Positions 25,734 to 33,813 of a stretch of 64,000 nt of DNA are shown in pieces. How positions within the stretch are numbered: position 1 is the stretch's first letter; every line of letters starts with the position of its first letter. This DNA is from Streptomyces pacificus. GTDB lineage: Bacteria > Actinomycetota > Actinomycetes > Streptomycetales > Streptomycetaceae. The DNA is taken from contig NZ_BLLG01000011.1 in assembly GCF_011766325.1 (NCBI RefSeq), positions 1 to 64,000 on the forward strand. Reading direction: 5' to 3'. A model generated the notes under the pieces. It searched no databases. It was not told the origin of the DNA and was given only the letters and a program-made list of their open reading frames with translations. Both the position numbers and the translations under genes were made by a program.

Positions 25734-26749
25734 GGGACGGGGACGGTCCGGTGCGCGACGAGGAGCGGATGTCCGGAGCGGGGAACGGCGGACCCACGGC
25801 CCCGGCGGAGCCGGCGGGCGCGCCGGCGGGCATCCCGGAGCAGCAGGCCAGGCCGCACCCGGTGGACGAGCGCGACGGCCTCCCGGCCGCGGCGGAGCAG
25901 AAGCAGGCTGGGGGTACCTCCCGGGCGAGGCACTGGCAGAGGGCGGCCATGAGCGACCACGAGCACGACCTCAAGGAACACGGGCACCACGCTCCGAACG
26001 ACCGGAGCGGGGCGAGATCGATGTTCATCGCGCTGCGCGGACTCCCGGAGGGCTCTCCCGAGCGCGCCGAACTCCGCAACCAGCTGGTGCGGATGCATCT
26101 GCCCCTGGTGGAGCACCTGGCCCGGCGCTTCCGCAACCGCGGCGAGCCGCTCGACGACCTCACCCAGGTCGCGACCATCGGGCTGATCAAGTCCGTGGAC
26201 CGGTTCGACCCCGACCGGGGCGTCGAGTTCTCGACCTACGCGACACCGACGGTCGTCGGGGAGATCAAGCGCCACTTCCGCGACAAGGGCTGGGCGGTGC
26301 GGGTCCCCCGCCGGCTCCAGGAGCTGCGGCTCGCGCTGACCACGGCGACCGCGGAACTGTCCCAGCAGTACGGCCGCTCCCCCACGGTCCACGAACTCGC
26401 CGAGCGGCTGGGCATCTCCGAGGAGGAGGTGCTGGAGGGCCTGGAGTCCGCCAACGCGTACTCGACGCTCTCGCTGGACGTCCCCGACACCGACGACGAG
26501 TCCCCGGCTGTCGCCGACACCCTGGGCGCCGAGGACGAGGCGCTGGAGGGCGTCGAGTACCGCGAGTCGCTGAAACCGCTGCTGGAGGATCTGCCGCCCC
26601 GGGAGAAGCGGATTCTCCTTCTCCGCTTCTTCGGCAATATGACGCAGTCGCAGATCGCCCAGGAGGTCGGCATCTCCCAGATGCACGTCTCCCGTCTCCT
26701 GGCGCGCACGCTCGCTCAACTGCGCGAGAAGCTCCTGGTCGAGGAGTGA
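25730..26749 (+). CDS. sigH: SigB/SigF-type stress sigma factor
   Basis: About 339 residues if translation begins at the GTG overlapping the anti-sigma stop. GTG 25751, ATG 25769 and ATG 25949 are other in-frame starts. The first 100 residues are Pro/Ala-rich. Region 2 is clear (LPLVEHLARRFRNRGEPLDD, LTQVATIGLIKSVDRFDPD, RGVEFSTYATPTVVGEIKRH). Region 3 follows (LQELRLALTTATAELSQQYG), then region 4 (LPPREKRILLLRFFGNMTQS, QIAQEVGISQMHVSRLLART). The paired anti-sigma gene and long variable N-terminus fit SigH of Streptomyces, which is known to exist in several N-terminal forms and to respond to osmotic stress and differentiation. Confidence 0.9.
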   Translation: MRDGDGPVRDEERMSGAGNGGPTAPAEPAGAPAGIPEQQARPHPVDERDGLPAAAEQKQAGGTSRARHWQRAAMSDHEHDLKEHGHHAPNDRSGARSMFIALRGLPEGSPERAELRNQLVRMHLPLVEHLARRFRNRGEPLDDLTQVATIGLIKSVDRFDPDRGVEFSTYATPTVVGEIKRHFRDKGWAVRVPRRLQELRLALTTATAELSQQYGRSPTVHELAERLGISEEEVLEGLESANAYSTLSLDVPDTDDESPAVADTLGAEDEALEGVEYRESLKPLLEDLPPREKRILLLRFFGNMTQSQIAQEVGISQMHVSRLLARTLAQLREKLLVEE

Positions 26750-26968
26750 CCCCCGAGGCGTGACTCTCCGGGACGCCCCCCGAGGGGTGTGCCCGGCGGC
26801 CCAAACGGTCCGCACCGCGCCCTCCCGGGCCGTCGGGAACCGCCGGTGGCGATGCGGCACACGGCCGCCGGCCCACCCGCGGAACACACACTGACCACCT
26901 GCCCGGACCACGCGCCGGGCCGCCCGAACCGCGCGCACGGCCACGCGCGGGCGCACGGCCGCCGGAGG

Positions 26969-27406
26969 CTACGCGCGGCCGCGGATGCCCAGCGCCTGCG
27001 TCGTCCGCGGGTCGAGCAGCAGCACCAGCGCGGTGACGGCCGCGACGGCCAGCAGGACACCCGCCGGGATCAGCGCGCCCGACGCGCGGAGCAGGGTCCA
27101 GGCCACCGGAAGGGCCATGATCTGGGTGATGATCGCGGGGCCGCGGCTCCAGCCTCGCCGCAGCAGCAGCCCGCGTGCCGCGAGCAGCGGGATGAGGCCC
27201 AGCGCGATCAGCGTCACCCCGCCCGTCTCGGCCCCCGACGTGCTCTCCGGGCTACCGGTGAGGCCCGAGACCAGCATGGAGAGGCCGCCGGCGAACAGCG
27301 CCAGGGCCTGGAACCCGCACACGGCGGCCGCCACGGCCAGTCTGCCGGGCCGCCGCCGCACGGGGGCGCCGGGGACGGTCTCAGGGGTCTGCTCCGCGCT
27401 GCTCAC
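26969..27406 (-). CDS. Small integral membrane protein
   Basis: A 145-residue protein from a GTG. After about 22 cytosolic residues (SSAEQTPETVPGAPVRRRPG) come four hydrophobic helices (LAVAAAVCGFQALALFAGGL, GGVTLIALGLIPLLAARGLL, AIITQIMALPVAWTLLRAS, IPAGVLLAVAAVTALVLLL). The basic tail is TTQALGIRGRA. It is conserved in Streptomyces but has no assigned function. It converges with sigH and diverges from the lipid-kinase gene. Confidence 0.82.
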   Translation of the reverse strand: MSSAEQTPETVPGAPVRRRPGRLAVAAAVCGFQALALFAGGLSMLVSGLTGSPESTSGAETGGVTLIALGLIPLLAARGLLLRRGWSRGPAIITQIMALPVAWTLLRASGALIPAGVLLAVAAVTALVLLLDPRTTQALGIRGRA

Positions 27407-27511
27407 CCCTGCAGGGTAGCCCCGCGCCCGGCCCGGCCCGCAGGGCGTACCGCGCCGGGGGCGCGCTCCCCGGACTGGGCCGGGTACCGCGCGGTAGGTA
27501 CCCTGGCGGCC

Positions 27512-28480
27512 ATGCGTGCACTCCTCGTGGTCAACCCGGCGGCAACCACCACCAGTGCCCGCACCCGTGACGTGCTGATCCACGCGCTGGCGAGCGAGAT
27601 GAAGCTGGAGGCCGTCACCACCGAGTACCGCGGCCACGCGCGGGACCTCGGCCGGCGGGCCGCCGACTCCGACGACATCGGCATGGTGGTGGCGCTGGGC
27701 GGCGACGGCACGGTCAACGAGGTGGTCAACGGGCTGCTGCACGCCGGCCCGGACCCCGACGCCCTGCCGCGGCTCGCGGTCGTCCCCGGCGGCTCCACGA
27801 ACGTCTTCGCCCGCGCCCTGGGACTGCCCAACGACGCCGTGGAGGCCACCGGCGCCATCCTGGACGCCCTGGAGACGGGGAGCGGCCGCACGGTGGGGCT
27901 CGGCATAGCGGCCGGCACGCCGGGCACACCGGACGAGGGCGTCCCGCCCCGCTGGTTCACCTTCTGCGCCGGATTCGGCTTCGACGCCGGAGTCGTCGGC
28001 AGGGTCGAACGGCAGCGGGAGCGCGGCCGGATCTCGACGCACTCCCTCTACATACGCCAGGCGGCCCGGCAGTTCCTCGCGGACCCGCACCGCCGCAGTG
28101 GTGCGATCACCCTGGAACGGCCCGGGGCGGACCCCGTGCGCGAGCTGGTGCTGTCCATCGTCTGCAACACGTCCCCCTGGACCTACCTGGGGGACCGCCC
28201 GGTGTACGCGACCCCGGCGGCGTCCTTCGACAGCGCCCTGGACGTGCTCGGACTGAGCCGGCTTTCGACCCCCGCGCTGGCCCGCTACGCGACCCAGTTG
28301 CTCACCTCGACCCCGGACCGCGGGCCGCGCGGCAGGCATGTGACCTCTTTTCACGATCTCACGGACTTCACCTTGCATTCGAAGGTGCCACTCCCTTTCC
28401 AGATGGACGGTGACCACCTCGGACTCCGCAGCAGTGTGACGTTCACAGGCGTACGCCGTGCACTGCGTGTGATTGTGTGA
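27512..28480 (+). CDS. Diacylglycerol/sphingosine kinase family lipid kinase
   Basis: A 322-residue DAGK-catalytic-fold protein. It opens MRALLVVNPAATTTSARTRD. The nucleotide loop is VALGGDGTVNEVVNGLLHAG and the second motif is VVPGGSTNVFARALGLPND. The C-terminal beta-sandwich ends with IPFQMDGDH-like LPFQMDGDHLG. It phosphorylates a lipid hydroxyl (diacylglycerol or similar) at the membrane, exact substrate unknown. The start ATG at 27512 has only a weak ribosome site. Confidence 0.92.
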   Translation: MRALLVVNPAATTTSARTRDVLIHALASEMKLEAVTTEYRGHARDLGRRAADSDDIGMVVALGGDGTVNEVVNGLLHAGPDPDALPRLAVVPGGSTNVFARALGLPNDAVEATGAILDALETGSGRTVGLGIAAGTPGTPDEGVPPRWFTFCAGFGFDAGVVGRVERQRERGRISTHSLYIRQAARQFLADPHRRSGAITLERPGADPVRELVLSIVCNTSPWTYLGDRPVYATPAASFDSALDVLGLSRLSTPALARYATQLLTSTPDRGPRGRHVTSFHDLTDFTLHSKVPLPFQMDGDHLGLRSSVTFTGVRRALRVIV

Positions 28481-28796
28481 GCGGAAGCGGCAAAAGTCCT
28501 TCCAGTCGAACGTTTAGGCGCGGATCCACCCCATGGAAGTACGGCTGTGACCTAGTCGACACCGAGGAATCAAAAAAAACTTTCCGGAAGGGGTTGTATC
28601 CGCCGCCGAGGTTTGCGAATCTCTACATGGCGCTCGGGACGGCCCGCAAGACCGGCCCCCAGTGAGCACCAGAACCCCTCCTCGATCAGGACCGCGGCCA
28701 GTTCGTCTGGTTGCAGGCCCTTCCCTTGCGAGGGGATTCGTGAAAGCGTTCACATTCACAAGCAATACGCATGTCATACCAAGAGAGGTAGCAGCC
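28481..28796. other. wblE upstream region
   Basis: About 315 bases with no protein gene. It contains an A8 tract at 28572-28579, rare in this genome, and a short inverted repeat (listed separately). No clear -10/-35 pair was fixed. A GGAAT at 28566 is followed by GTT only after 22 bases, too far for a sigma-R promoter. Confidence 0.5.
28740..28753. promoter_or_regulatory. Inverted repeat upstream of wblE
   Basis: GTGAA-AGCG-TTCAC is a perfect 5+5 palindrome, 44 bases before the wblE ATG, in an A/T-richer context. It could be an operator or part of the mRNA leader. No known regulator is assigned. Confidence 0.4.
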
Positions 28797-29054
28797 ATGG
28801 ACTGGCGTCACAACGCCGTTTGCCGCGAGGAAGACCCCGAGCTGTTCTTCCCCATCGGCAACACCGGTCCTGCGCTGCTGCAGATCGAGGAAGCCAAGGC
28901 CGTCTGCCGTCGCTGCCCCGTCATGGAGCAGTGCCTGCAGTGGGCGCTCGAGTCCGGCCAGGACTCCGGCGTCTGGGGTGGCCTCAGCGAGGACGAGCGC
29001 CGCGCGATGAAGCGCCGCGCCGCCCGCAACCGGGCACGCAACGCCACCGCCTGA
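28797..29054 (+). CDS. wblE: WhiB-like iron-sulfur regulator WblE
   Basis: An 85-residue Wbl protein. The four cysteines that hold a [4Fe-4S] cluster are Cys9 (NAVCREED) and the C-x2-C-x5-C set Cys37, Cys40, Cys46 (VCRRCPVMEQCLQWAL). The turn GVWGGLSEDERR follows, with a basic C-terminal tail (RRAARNRARN) for DNA contact. Sequence and position identify WblE. Wbl proteins act with the housekeeping sigma factor region 4. Ribosome site AGAGAGG precedes ATG 28797. A hairpin terminator lies 94 bases downstream. Confidence 0.95.
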   Translation: MDWRHNAVCREEDPELFFPIGNTGPALLQIEEAKAVCRRCPVMEQCLQWALESGQDSGVWGGLSEDERRAMKRRAARNRARNATA

Positions 29055-29147
29055 GCCCCCTGCCCACAGCCTGAGCCCGGCGGCGCGTACGGTGAGTACG
29101 CAATCACCGCCCCCGAGCCGCAGCGCGCAGCAGTATCCCGCAGCTTT

Positions 29148-29182
29148 CGAGCCCCGGACCATCTCCAGCGGTCCGGGGCTCG
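29148..29182. terminator. 13-bp hairpin between wblE and sensor kinase gene
   Basis: CGAGCCCCGGACC (29148-29160) pairs with 29170-29182 around a nine-base loop. It is placed between the convergent wblE and histidine kinase genes and can end transcription in both directions. Confidence 0.9.
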
Positions 29183-29273
29183 CTGCCGTCCACCCGGGGC
29201 AGGCATCGCACCGCGCGCGGCAGGCGCCTCCCGTCGCCCACGGCGCGGGGCCGTACCGGCAAACCGCCCGGAA

Positions 29274-30740
29274 CTACTTCTGGCTGCGGACCGGAATGTC
29301 CAGGACCGCACGCGTCCCCCGCCCGGCGGCCGGCTTCATATCGAAGGTGCCGCCCAGCTCCCCCTCCACCAGTGTCCTGATGATCTGGAGACCGAGGTTT
29401 CCCGCCGTCTTCGGATCGAAGCCCTCGGGCAGCCCCCTGCCGTCGTCCTGCACGGTGATGAGCAGCCGCTCGGCCGAGCGGGGGCCGCCGCGCACCGCCG
29501 AAACCTCGACGGTGCCGGACTCCCCCGGCGCGAAGGCGTGCTCCAGCGCGTTCTGCAGGACCTCGGTGAGGACCATGGAGAGCGGCGTGGCCACCTCGGC
29601 GTCCAGGATTCCGCAACGGCCGGTGCGCCGGCAGTCGACCTTGCCGGGGGAGATCTCGGCCACCATGGCGAGTACCCGGTCGGCGATCTCGTCGAACTCG
29701 ACCCGCTCGTCCAGGTTCTGGGACAGCGTCTCATGGACGATGGCGATGGACCCGACCCTCCGGACCGCCTCGCCGAGGGCCGCCCGACCGCGCACCGAGT
29801 CCATCCTCCGGGCCTGGAGACGCAGCAGCGCGGCGACCGTCTGGAGGTTGTTCTTCACCCGGTGGTGGATCTCCCGGATGGTGGCGTCCTTGGTCATCAA
29901 CTCGCGCTCGCGGCGCCGGAGTTCCGTGACATCGCGGAGCAGGACAAGGGAGCCGATACGGGCGCCCTTGGGCTTCAGCGGGATGGCGCGGAGCTGGATG
30001 ACGCCGCCGTTTCCCTCGACTTCGGTCTCCCGGGGCGCGTATCCGCTGGCGAGCTTGATCAGGGCCTCGTCGACCGGCCCCCGGGAAGGCGCCAGTTCGG
30101 CGGTGATCTGGCCCAGGTGCTGCCCGACCAGGTCGGCGGCGAGGCCGAGCCGGTGGTACGCGGACAGCGCGTTCGGGGACGCGTACTGGACGACACCGTC
30201 TGCGTCGAGACGGATCAGCCCGTCACCGGCACGCGGTGAGGCGTCCATGTCGACCTGCTGCTCGGGGAAGGGGAAGGCACCCGCGGCGATCATCTGGGCC
30301 AGGTCGGAGGCGGACTGCAGATAGGTCAGCTCGAGCCGGCTGGGGGTGCGCACGGTGAGCAGGTTGGTGTTGCGCGCGATCACCCCGAGGACCCGGCCGT
30401 CACGCCGTACGGGGATCGACTCGACCCGTACCGGCACCTCCTCGCGCCACTCGGGGTCTCCCTCGCGCACGATGCGGCCCTCGTCGAGCGCGGCGTCCAG
30501 CAGCGGGCGGCGACCGCGGGGGACCAGATGCCCGACCATGTCGTCCTGGTAGGAGGTGGGGCCGGTGTTCGGCCGCATCTGGGCCACCGAGACATACCGC
30601 GTGCCGTCCAGGGTGGGAACCCACAGGACGAGGTCCGCGAAGGAGAGGTCGGAGAGCAGTTGCCACTCCGAGACCAGCAGGTGCAGCCACTCGAGGTCGG
30701 ACTCGCTCAGAGCGGTGTGCTGGCGTACGAGGTCGTTCAT
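29274..30740 (-). CDS. PdtaS-like sensor histidine kinase (HisKA_2)
   Basis: A 488-residue soluble kinase. The N-terminal GAF-like domain is about residues 15-150 (LLSDLSFADLVLWVPTLDGT), the PAS domain about 165-275 (LIRLDADGVVQYASPNALSA), and the HisKA_2 H-box IREIHHRVKNNLQTVAALLR is at about 290. The HATPase domain has LTEVLQNALEHAF, DDGRGLPEGFD and GNLGLQIIRTLVEG. It has no transmembrane helix. Such kinases phosphorylate RNA-binding ANTAR response regulators such as PdtaR, but no ANTAR gene is in the window. ATG 30740 is preferred to GTG 30749. Confidence 0.92.
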   Translation of the reverse strand: MNDLVRQHTALSESDLEWLHLLVSEWQLLSDLSFADLVLWVPTLDGTRYVSVAQMRPNTGPTSYQDDMVGHLVPRGRRPLLDAALDEGRIVREGDPEWREEVPVRVESIPVRRDGRVLGVIARNTNLLTVRTPSRLELTYLQSASDLAQMIAAGAFPFPEQQVDMDASPRAGDGLIRLDADGVVQYASPNALSAYHRLGLAADLVGQHLGQITAELAPSRGPVDEALIKLASGYAPRETEVEGNGGVIQLRAIPLKPKGARIGSLVLLRDVTELRRRERELMTKDATIREIHHRVKNNLQTVAALLRLQARRMDSVRGRAALGEAVRRVGSIAIVHETLSQNLDERVEFDEIADRVLAMVAEISPGKVDCRRTGRCGILDAEVATPLSMVLTEVLQNALEHAFAPGESGTVEVSAVRGGPRSAERLLITVQDDGRGLPEGFDPKTAGNLGLQIIRTLVEGELGGTFDMKPAAGRGTRAVLDIPVRSQK

Positions 30741-30844
30741 GGAGGGCACGCTGTGAGCGTACCTTTGGCGAGAACCTGACGGGACGGGCCCGAGTAGGGG
30801 AGGATGGGCCCGGAAAAGCGTGTGCAGACGGATGGACAGCGCTT

Positions 30845-30860
30845 AATGGTCTAGTCCACA
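30845..30860. promoter_or_regulatory. dre-like DasR operator near sensor kinase gene
   Basis: AATGGTCTAGTCCACA matches the dre consensus ACTGGTCTAGACCACT at 13 of 16 positions, including the GGTCTAG core. It lies 105 bases upstream of the kinase start. It may control that gene or be a remnant of a lost neighbour. Confidence 0.75.
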
Positions 30861-31511
30861 ATGACATCGCCGTGCCGGGACACGCCCCGGACGGCGGACA
30901 GCAGAAGACCTCCGCCCTCCCCGCACAGGAGGGTGGACCGAGGACCCGGCGCTCTCTGCCCTGACTGCGCCGAGGGCCTCCACACGGCCGACCGGGACCG
31001 CACACCCGACGGCCGGGCAACTCCGGGCTGCGGTGCCGGACGGGTTGAGGGTCCCGTCCCGGCGCCGCGGCCCGCGGGTCCCCCACGGCCGGGGGCGCGC
31101 CGAATGCTCCGGCGCCGGCAGGACCCGCCGCGCCGCCCCTTCGGCGGGCGGCACCAGGCCGGCCGAGACCCCTCCCGGCTCCGACCCCGCGGCCCCGATT
31201 CCCGGCCCCCGGACCAGGGGAGAGCGCGACCGGCGCACCGCACGAGTGCGGCCGGTCCGCGGGCCGGGCAGTTCGCGCCGAAGCGGAGTGCGGCGAGGCC
31301 GCGCCGCACCCGCGGCCTTCCGGACAGGCCGGGTCCGCCATGGCACGGCGCCACCGCCCGACGGCATCGACCCCGTCCCTGCCCGTCCCTGCCCCGGCGA
31401 CCAGCGCGGCTCACGGGGCCGGCCGATCCGCGGGCCGGTCGGCCCAGGGCCCTCCCGAGGGCCCTCCTCCCGCCGGCCGGCGTTCACCCCGGCATCACCC
31501 CGCTCTGCTAG

Positions 31512-31527
31512 ATTGGTCTATACCACA
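31512..31527. promoter_or_regulatory. dre-like DasR operator of nagB
   Basis: ATTGGTCTATACCACA matches the dre consensus at 13 of 16 positions. It lies 27 bases upstream of the nagB GTG start and ends on an in-frame ATG (31527). That supports the downstream GTG as the true start, with the operator over the promoter. Confidence 0.85.
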
Positions 31528-31553
31528 TGCCCTCAATCGATCGGCGGCCCACA

Positions 31554-32339
31554 GTGGAAGTTGTCATCGTCCAGGACGCCAAGGCGGGCGGGGAACTCGT
31601 CGCGCAGGGCATCGCGGACCTGCTCCGCCGCAGGCCGGACGCCCTGCTCGGGGTGGCGACGGGATCGACGCCGCTGCCCGTCTACCGGGCCCTGGCAGCA
31701 CGGGTCCGGGCCGGGACTGCGGACGTCTCCCGGGCCCGGATCGCACAGCTCGACGAGTATGTGGGCCTGCCCGCCGGGCATCCCGAGTCATACCGCTCGG
31801 TGGTGATGCGCACGGTCCTCAAACCGCTCGGGCTGAGTCCGGAATCGTTCATCGGCCCGGACGGCTCAGCGGAGGACGTCCGCGCCGCCTGCGAGGCGTA
31901 CGAGACGGCCCTGACGGCGGCGGGCGGCGTCGACCTGCAGCTGCTGGGCATCGGCACGGACGGGCACATCGGGTTCAACGAACCCTGCTCGTCGCTCGCC
32001 TCGCGCACGAGGATCAAGACCTTGACCGAGCAGACCCGCGCGGACAACGCCCGCTTCTTCGACGGCGACATCGAGCAGGTGCCGCAGCACGTCATCACCC
32101 AGGGGATCGGGACGATCCTGGAGGCCCGGCACCTGGTGCTGCTGGCCACCGGGGAGGGGAAGGCGGAAGCGGTCGCGGCGACCGCGGAGGGCCCCGTCGC
32201 GGCGGTCTGCCCCGCCTCGGCACTCCAACTGCACCCGCATGCGACGGTCGTGGTCGACGAGGCGGCGGCCTCGAAACTGAAGCTGGCGGGCTACTTCCGC
32301 CACGCGTACGCCCACAAGCCGGCCTGGCAAGACCTGTAG
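31554..32339 (+). CDS. nagB: Glucosamine-6-phosphate deaminase
   Basis: A 261-residue enzyme converting glucosamine-6-phosphate to fructose-6-phosphate and ammonia. It shows [17 protein letters not shown] (phosphate loop), [12 protein letters not shown] (proton-acceptor aspartate) and [17 protein letters not shown] (Asp/His/Glu catalytic set). GTG 31554 gives [18 protein letters not shown], the normal N-terminus. ATG 31527 would add nine residues and overlap the dre operator. It is the key step of chitin and N-acetylglucosamine use and a classic DasR target. A hairpin follows the stop. Confidence 0.95.
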   Translation: MEVVIVQDAKAGGELVAQGIADLLRRRPDALLGVATGSTPLPVYRALAARVRAGTADVSRARIAQLDEYVGLPAGHPESYRSVVMRTVLKPLGLSPESFIGPDGSAEDVRAACEAYETALTAAGGVDLQLLGIGTDGHIGFNEPCSSLASRTRIKTLTEQTRADNARFFDGDIEQVPQHVITQGIGTILEARHLVLLATGEGKAEAVAATAEGPVAAVCPASALQLHPHATVVVDEAAASKLKLAGYFRHAYAHKPAWQDL

Positions 32340-32349
32340 CACGCGGCGC

Positions 32350-32382
32350 GGCCCCGCCCGACCGGGCGGGCGGGCGGGGGCC
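32350..32382 (+). terminator. Hairpin terminator of nagB
   Basis: GGCCCCGCCCG (32350-32360) pairs with CGGGCGGGGGCC (32371-32382), with one bulged base, 11 bases after the nagB stop. Confidence 0.75.
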
Positions 32383-32645
32383 ATGCGTCCCGCGGGCGGG
32401 AGTCGGCGGCCAGGACAGGTGCGTACTTGACGGATGGGGAACCGACCGCACGCGACTCGCGGAAAGGCTGCAGCTCACGCGAGCGCAACGCGGCCGGCGC
32501 CACATCGCCCCGGGGCCGGGGTGGGGGTCGACGGCAGCGCCATGTCCCGGAAAATGCCCGGCACCTACCGCAACGCCCGCGGGCCGCACGCCCGGTCCTG
32601 TGCGGCCCCGAGTGCCCTCGGCCGGCGTGAACCACCACCTCGGAT

Positions 32646-32661
32646 CATGGACTAGACCTCT
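32646..32661. promoter_or_regulatory. dre-like DasR operator upstream of dasR
   Basis: On the minus strand AGAGGTCTAGTCCATG matches the dre consensus at 10-11 of 16 positions, with the core GGTCTAG intact. It lies 122 bases before the dasR start, fitting autoregulation, which is known for DasR in S. coelicolor. Confidence 0.65.
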
Positions 32662-32782
32662 CAGGGTGTCCAGGGTGTATAAGAAGGGCTGTCGCGTCCG
32701 GTCACCGACCGGCACCCGGGTCAGGGCGGCGGCCCGCGAACGGACCGTGCCACCATGTGAGCCGCGATCAACGGAGGCGCCG

Positions 32783-33634
32783 GTGACGGCAGCACCACAC
32801 GAGTCGGAAAGGCAGGCCATGGCCGCGGACGGGGCCGGCACCGGGCCGGAGGCCGGACCGGAGACCGGGAGGGAGACCGGGAGGGAGACCGTACGGGAGA
32901 CCGGGAGGGCGGCCAGGACCGCGCGCGTACCCAAGTACTACCGGCTCAAGAGGCACTTGCTCGACATGACCGAGACCCTGCCGCCCGGCACACCCGTGCC
33001 GCCGGAGCGCACCCTCGCCGCCGAGTTCGACACCTCGCGCACCACCGTGCGCCAGGCGCTCCAGGAACTGGTCGTCGAGGGACGGCTGGAGCGCATCCAG
33101 GGCAAGGGCACGTTCGTCGCCAAGCCCAAGGTCTCCCAGGCGCTCCGGCTGACCTCCTACACCGAGGACATGCTGGCGCAGGGTCTGCAACCCGCTTCGC
33201 AACTGCTGGACATCGGCTATGTGACGGCCGACGGCACGCTCGCCGGACTGCTGGACATCGCACCGGGCGGACGGGTGCTGCGCATCGAGCGGCTCCGGCT
33301 GGCCTCCGGCGAGCCGATGGCGATCGAGACCACGCACCTGTCAGCGAAGCGCTTCCCGGCGCTGCGCCGGTCGCTGGTGAGGTACACCTCCCTCTACGCC
33401 GCCCTGGCCGAGGTGTACGACGTCCGCCCCGCCGAGGCCGAGGAGACCATCGAGACCTCCCTGGCCACCCCCCGCGAGGCGGGGCTGCTCGGCACGGACG
33501 TCGGCCTGCCGATGCTGATGCTCTCGCGGCACTCGCTCGACGCCGGGGGCGACCCCGTGGAGTGGGTCCGCTCGGTCTACCGGGGCGACCGCTACAAGTT
33601 CGTGGCCAGACTGCGGCGCCCCGAGACCCCCTGA
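32783..33634 (+). CDS. dasR: GntR/HutC-family regulator DasR
   Basis: About 283 residues from GTG 32783, which has GGAGG five bases upstream. ATG 32819 is an alternative. The core is almost the textbook DasR. The winged HTH has [40 protein letters not shown] and [20 protein letters not shown]. The UTRA ligand domain has [33 protein letters not shown] and [18 protein letters not shown]. It represses amino-sugar and many development or antibiotic genes by binding dre sites, released by glucosamine-6-phosphate. The N-terminal 45 residues are extended and repetitive (TGRETGRET), encoded by a 12-bp repeat. Confidence 0.95.
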   Translation: MTAAPHESERQAMAADGAGTGPEAGPETGRETGRETVRETGRAARTARVPKYYRLKRHLLDMTETLPPGTPVPPERTLAAEFDTSRTTVRQALQELVVEGRLERIQGKGTFVAKPKVSQALRLTSYTEDMLAQGLQPASQLLDIGYVTADGTLAGLLDIAPGGRVLRIERLRLASGEPMAIETTHLSAKRFPALRRSLVRYTSLYAALAEVYDVRPAEAEETIETSLATPREAGLLGTDVGLPMLMLSRHSLDAGGDPVEWVRSVYRGDRYKFVARLRRPETP

Positions 33635-33813
33635 CGGCCTGCGGAGACCGCGGCCGCCCTCCGGGAACCCGACCAGGCCGGGGAGCCGGCCCACCCGGCA
33701 CCGCCCCGCAGTCTTTGCCGTACCGAAATGCGGACAAGGGGTGACGTCCGCATGAGCAGTCACCTAGATTGCTCGCGCGTTACAGGCAATCAGCACGGGA
33801 CGGGAGCCACACG

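Larger units (their letters stand above)
30741..31553. other. Large non-coding gap between kinase gene and nagB
   Basis: About 800 bases. Open frames exist on both strands but their composition (R/P/G-rich, no motifs, poor codon-position bias) does not look like protein. It holds one dre-like site at each end (30845-30860 and 31512-31527). A lost gene is possible. Confidence 0.5.
32340..32782. other. nagB-dasR intergenic region
   Basis: About 440 bases. It contains a terminator hairpin (32350-32382) and a dre-like site (32646-32661), but none of the dasA-dasB-dasC transporter genes that sit next to dasR in S. coelicolor. No gene remnant could be recognised. Confidence 0.6.

Noticed and set aside
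28561-28600. Sigma-R promoter for wblE
   Set aside because: GGAAT and GTT are present but 22 bases apart, outside the 18-19 base spacing.
30843-31511. Open frames on both strands between the kinase gene and nagB
   Set aside because: Low-complexity R/P/G composition, no motifs, no ribosome sites and conflicting overlapping frames. Treated as non-coding.
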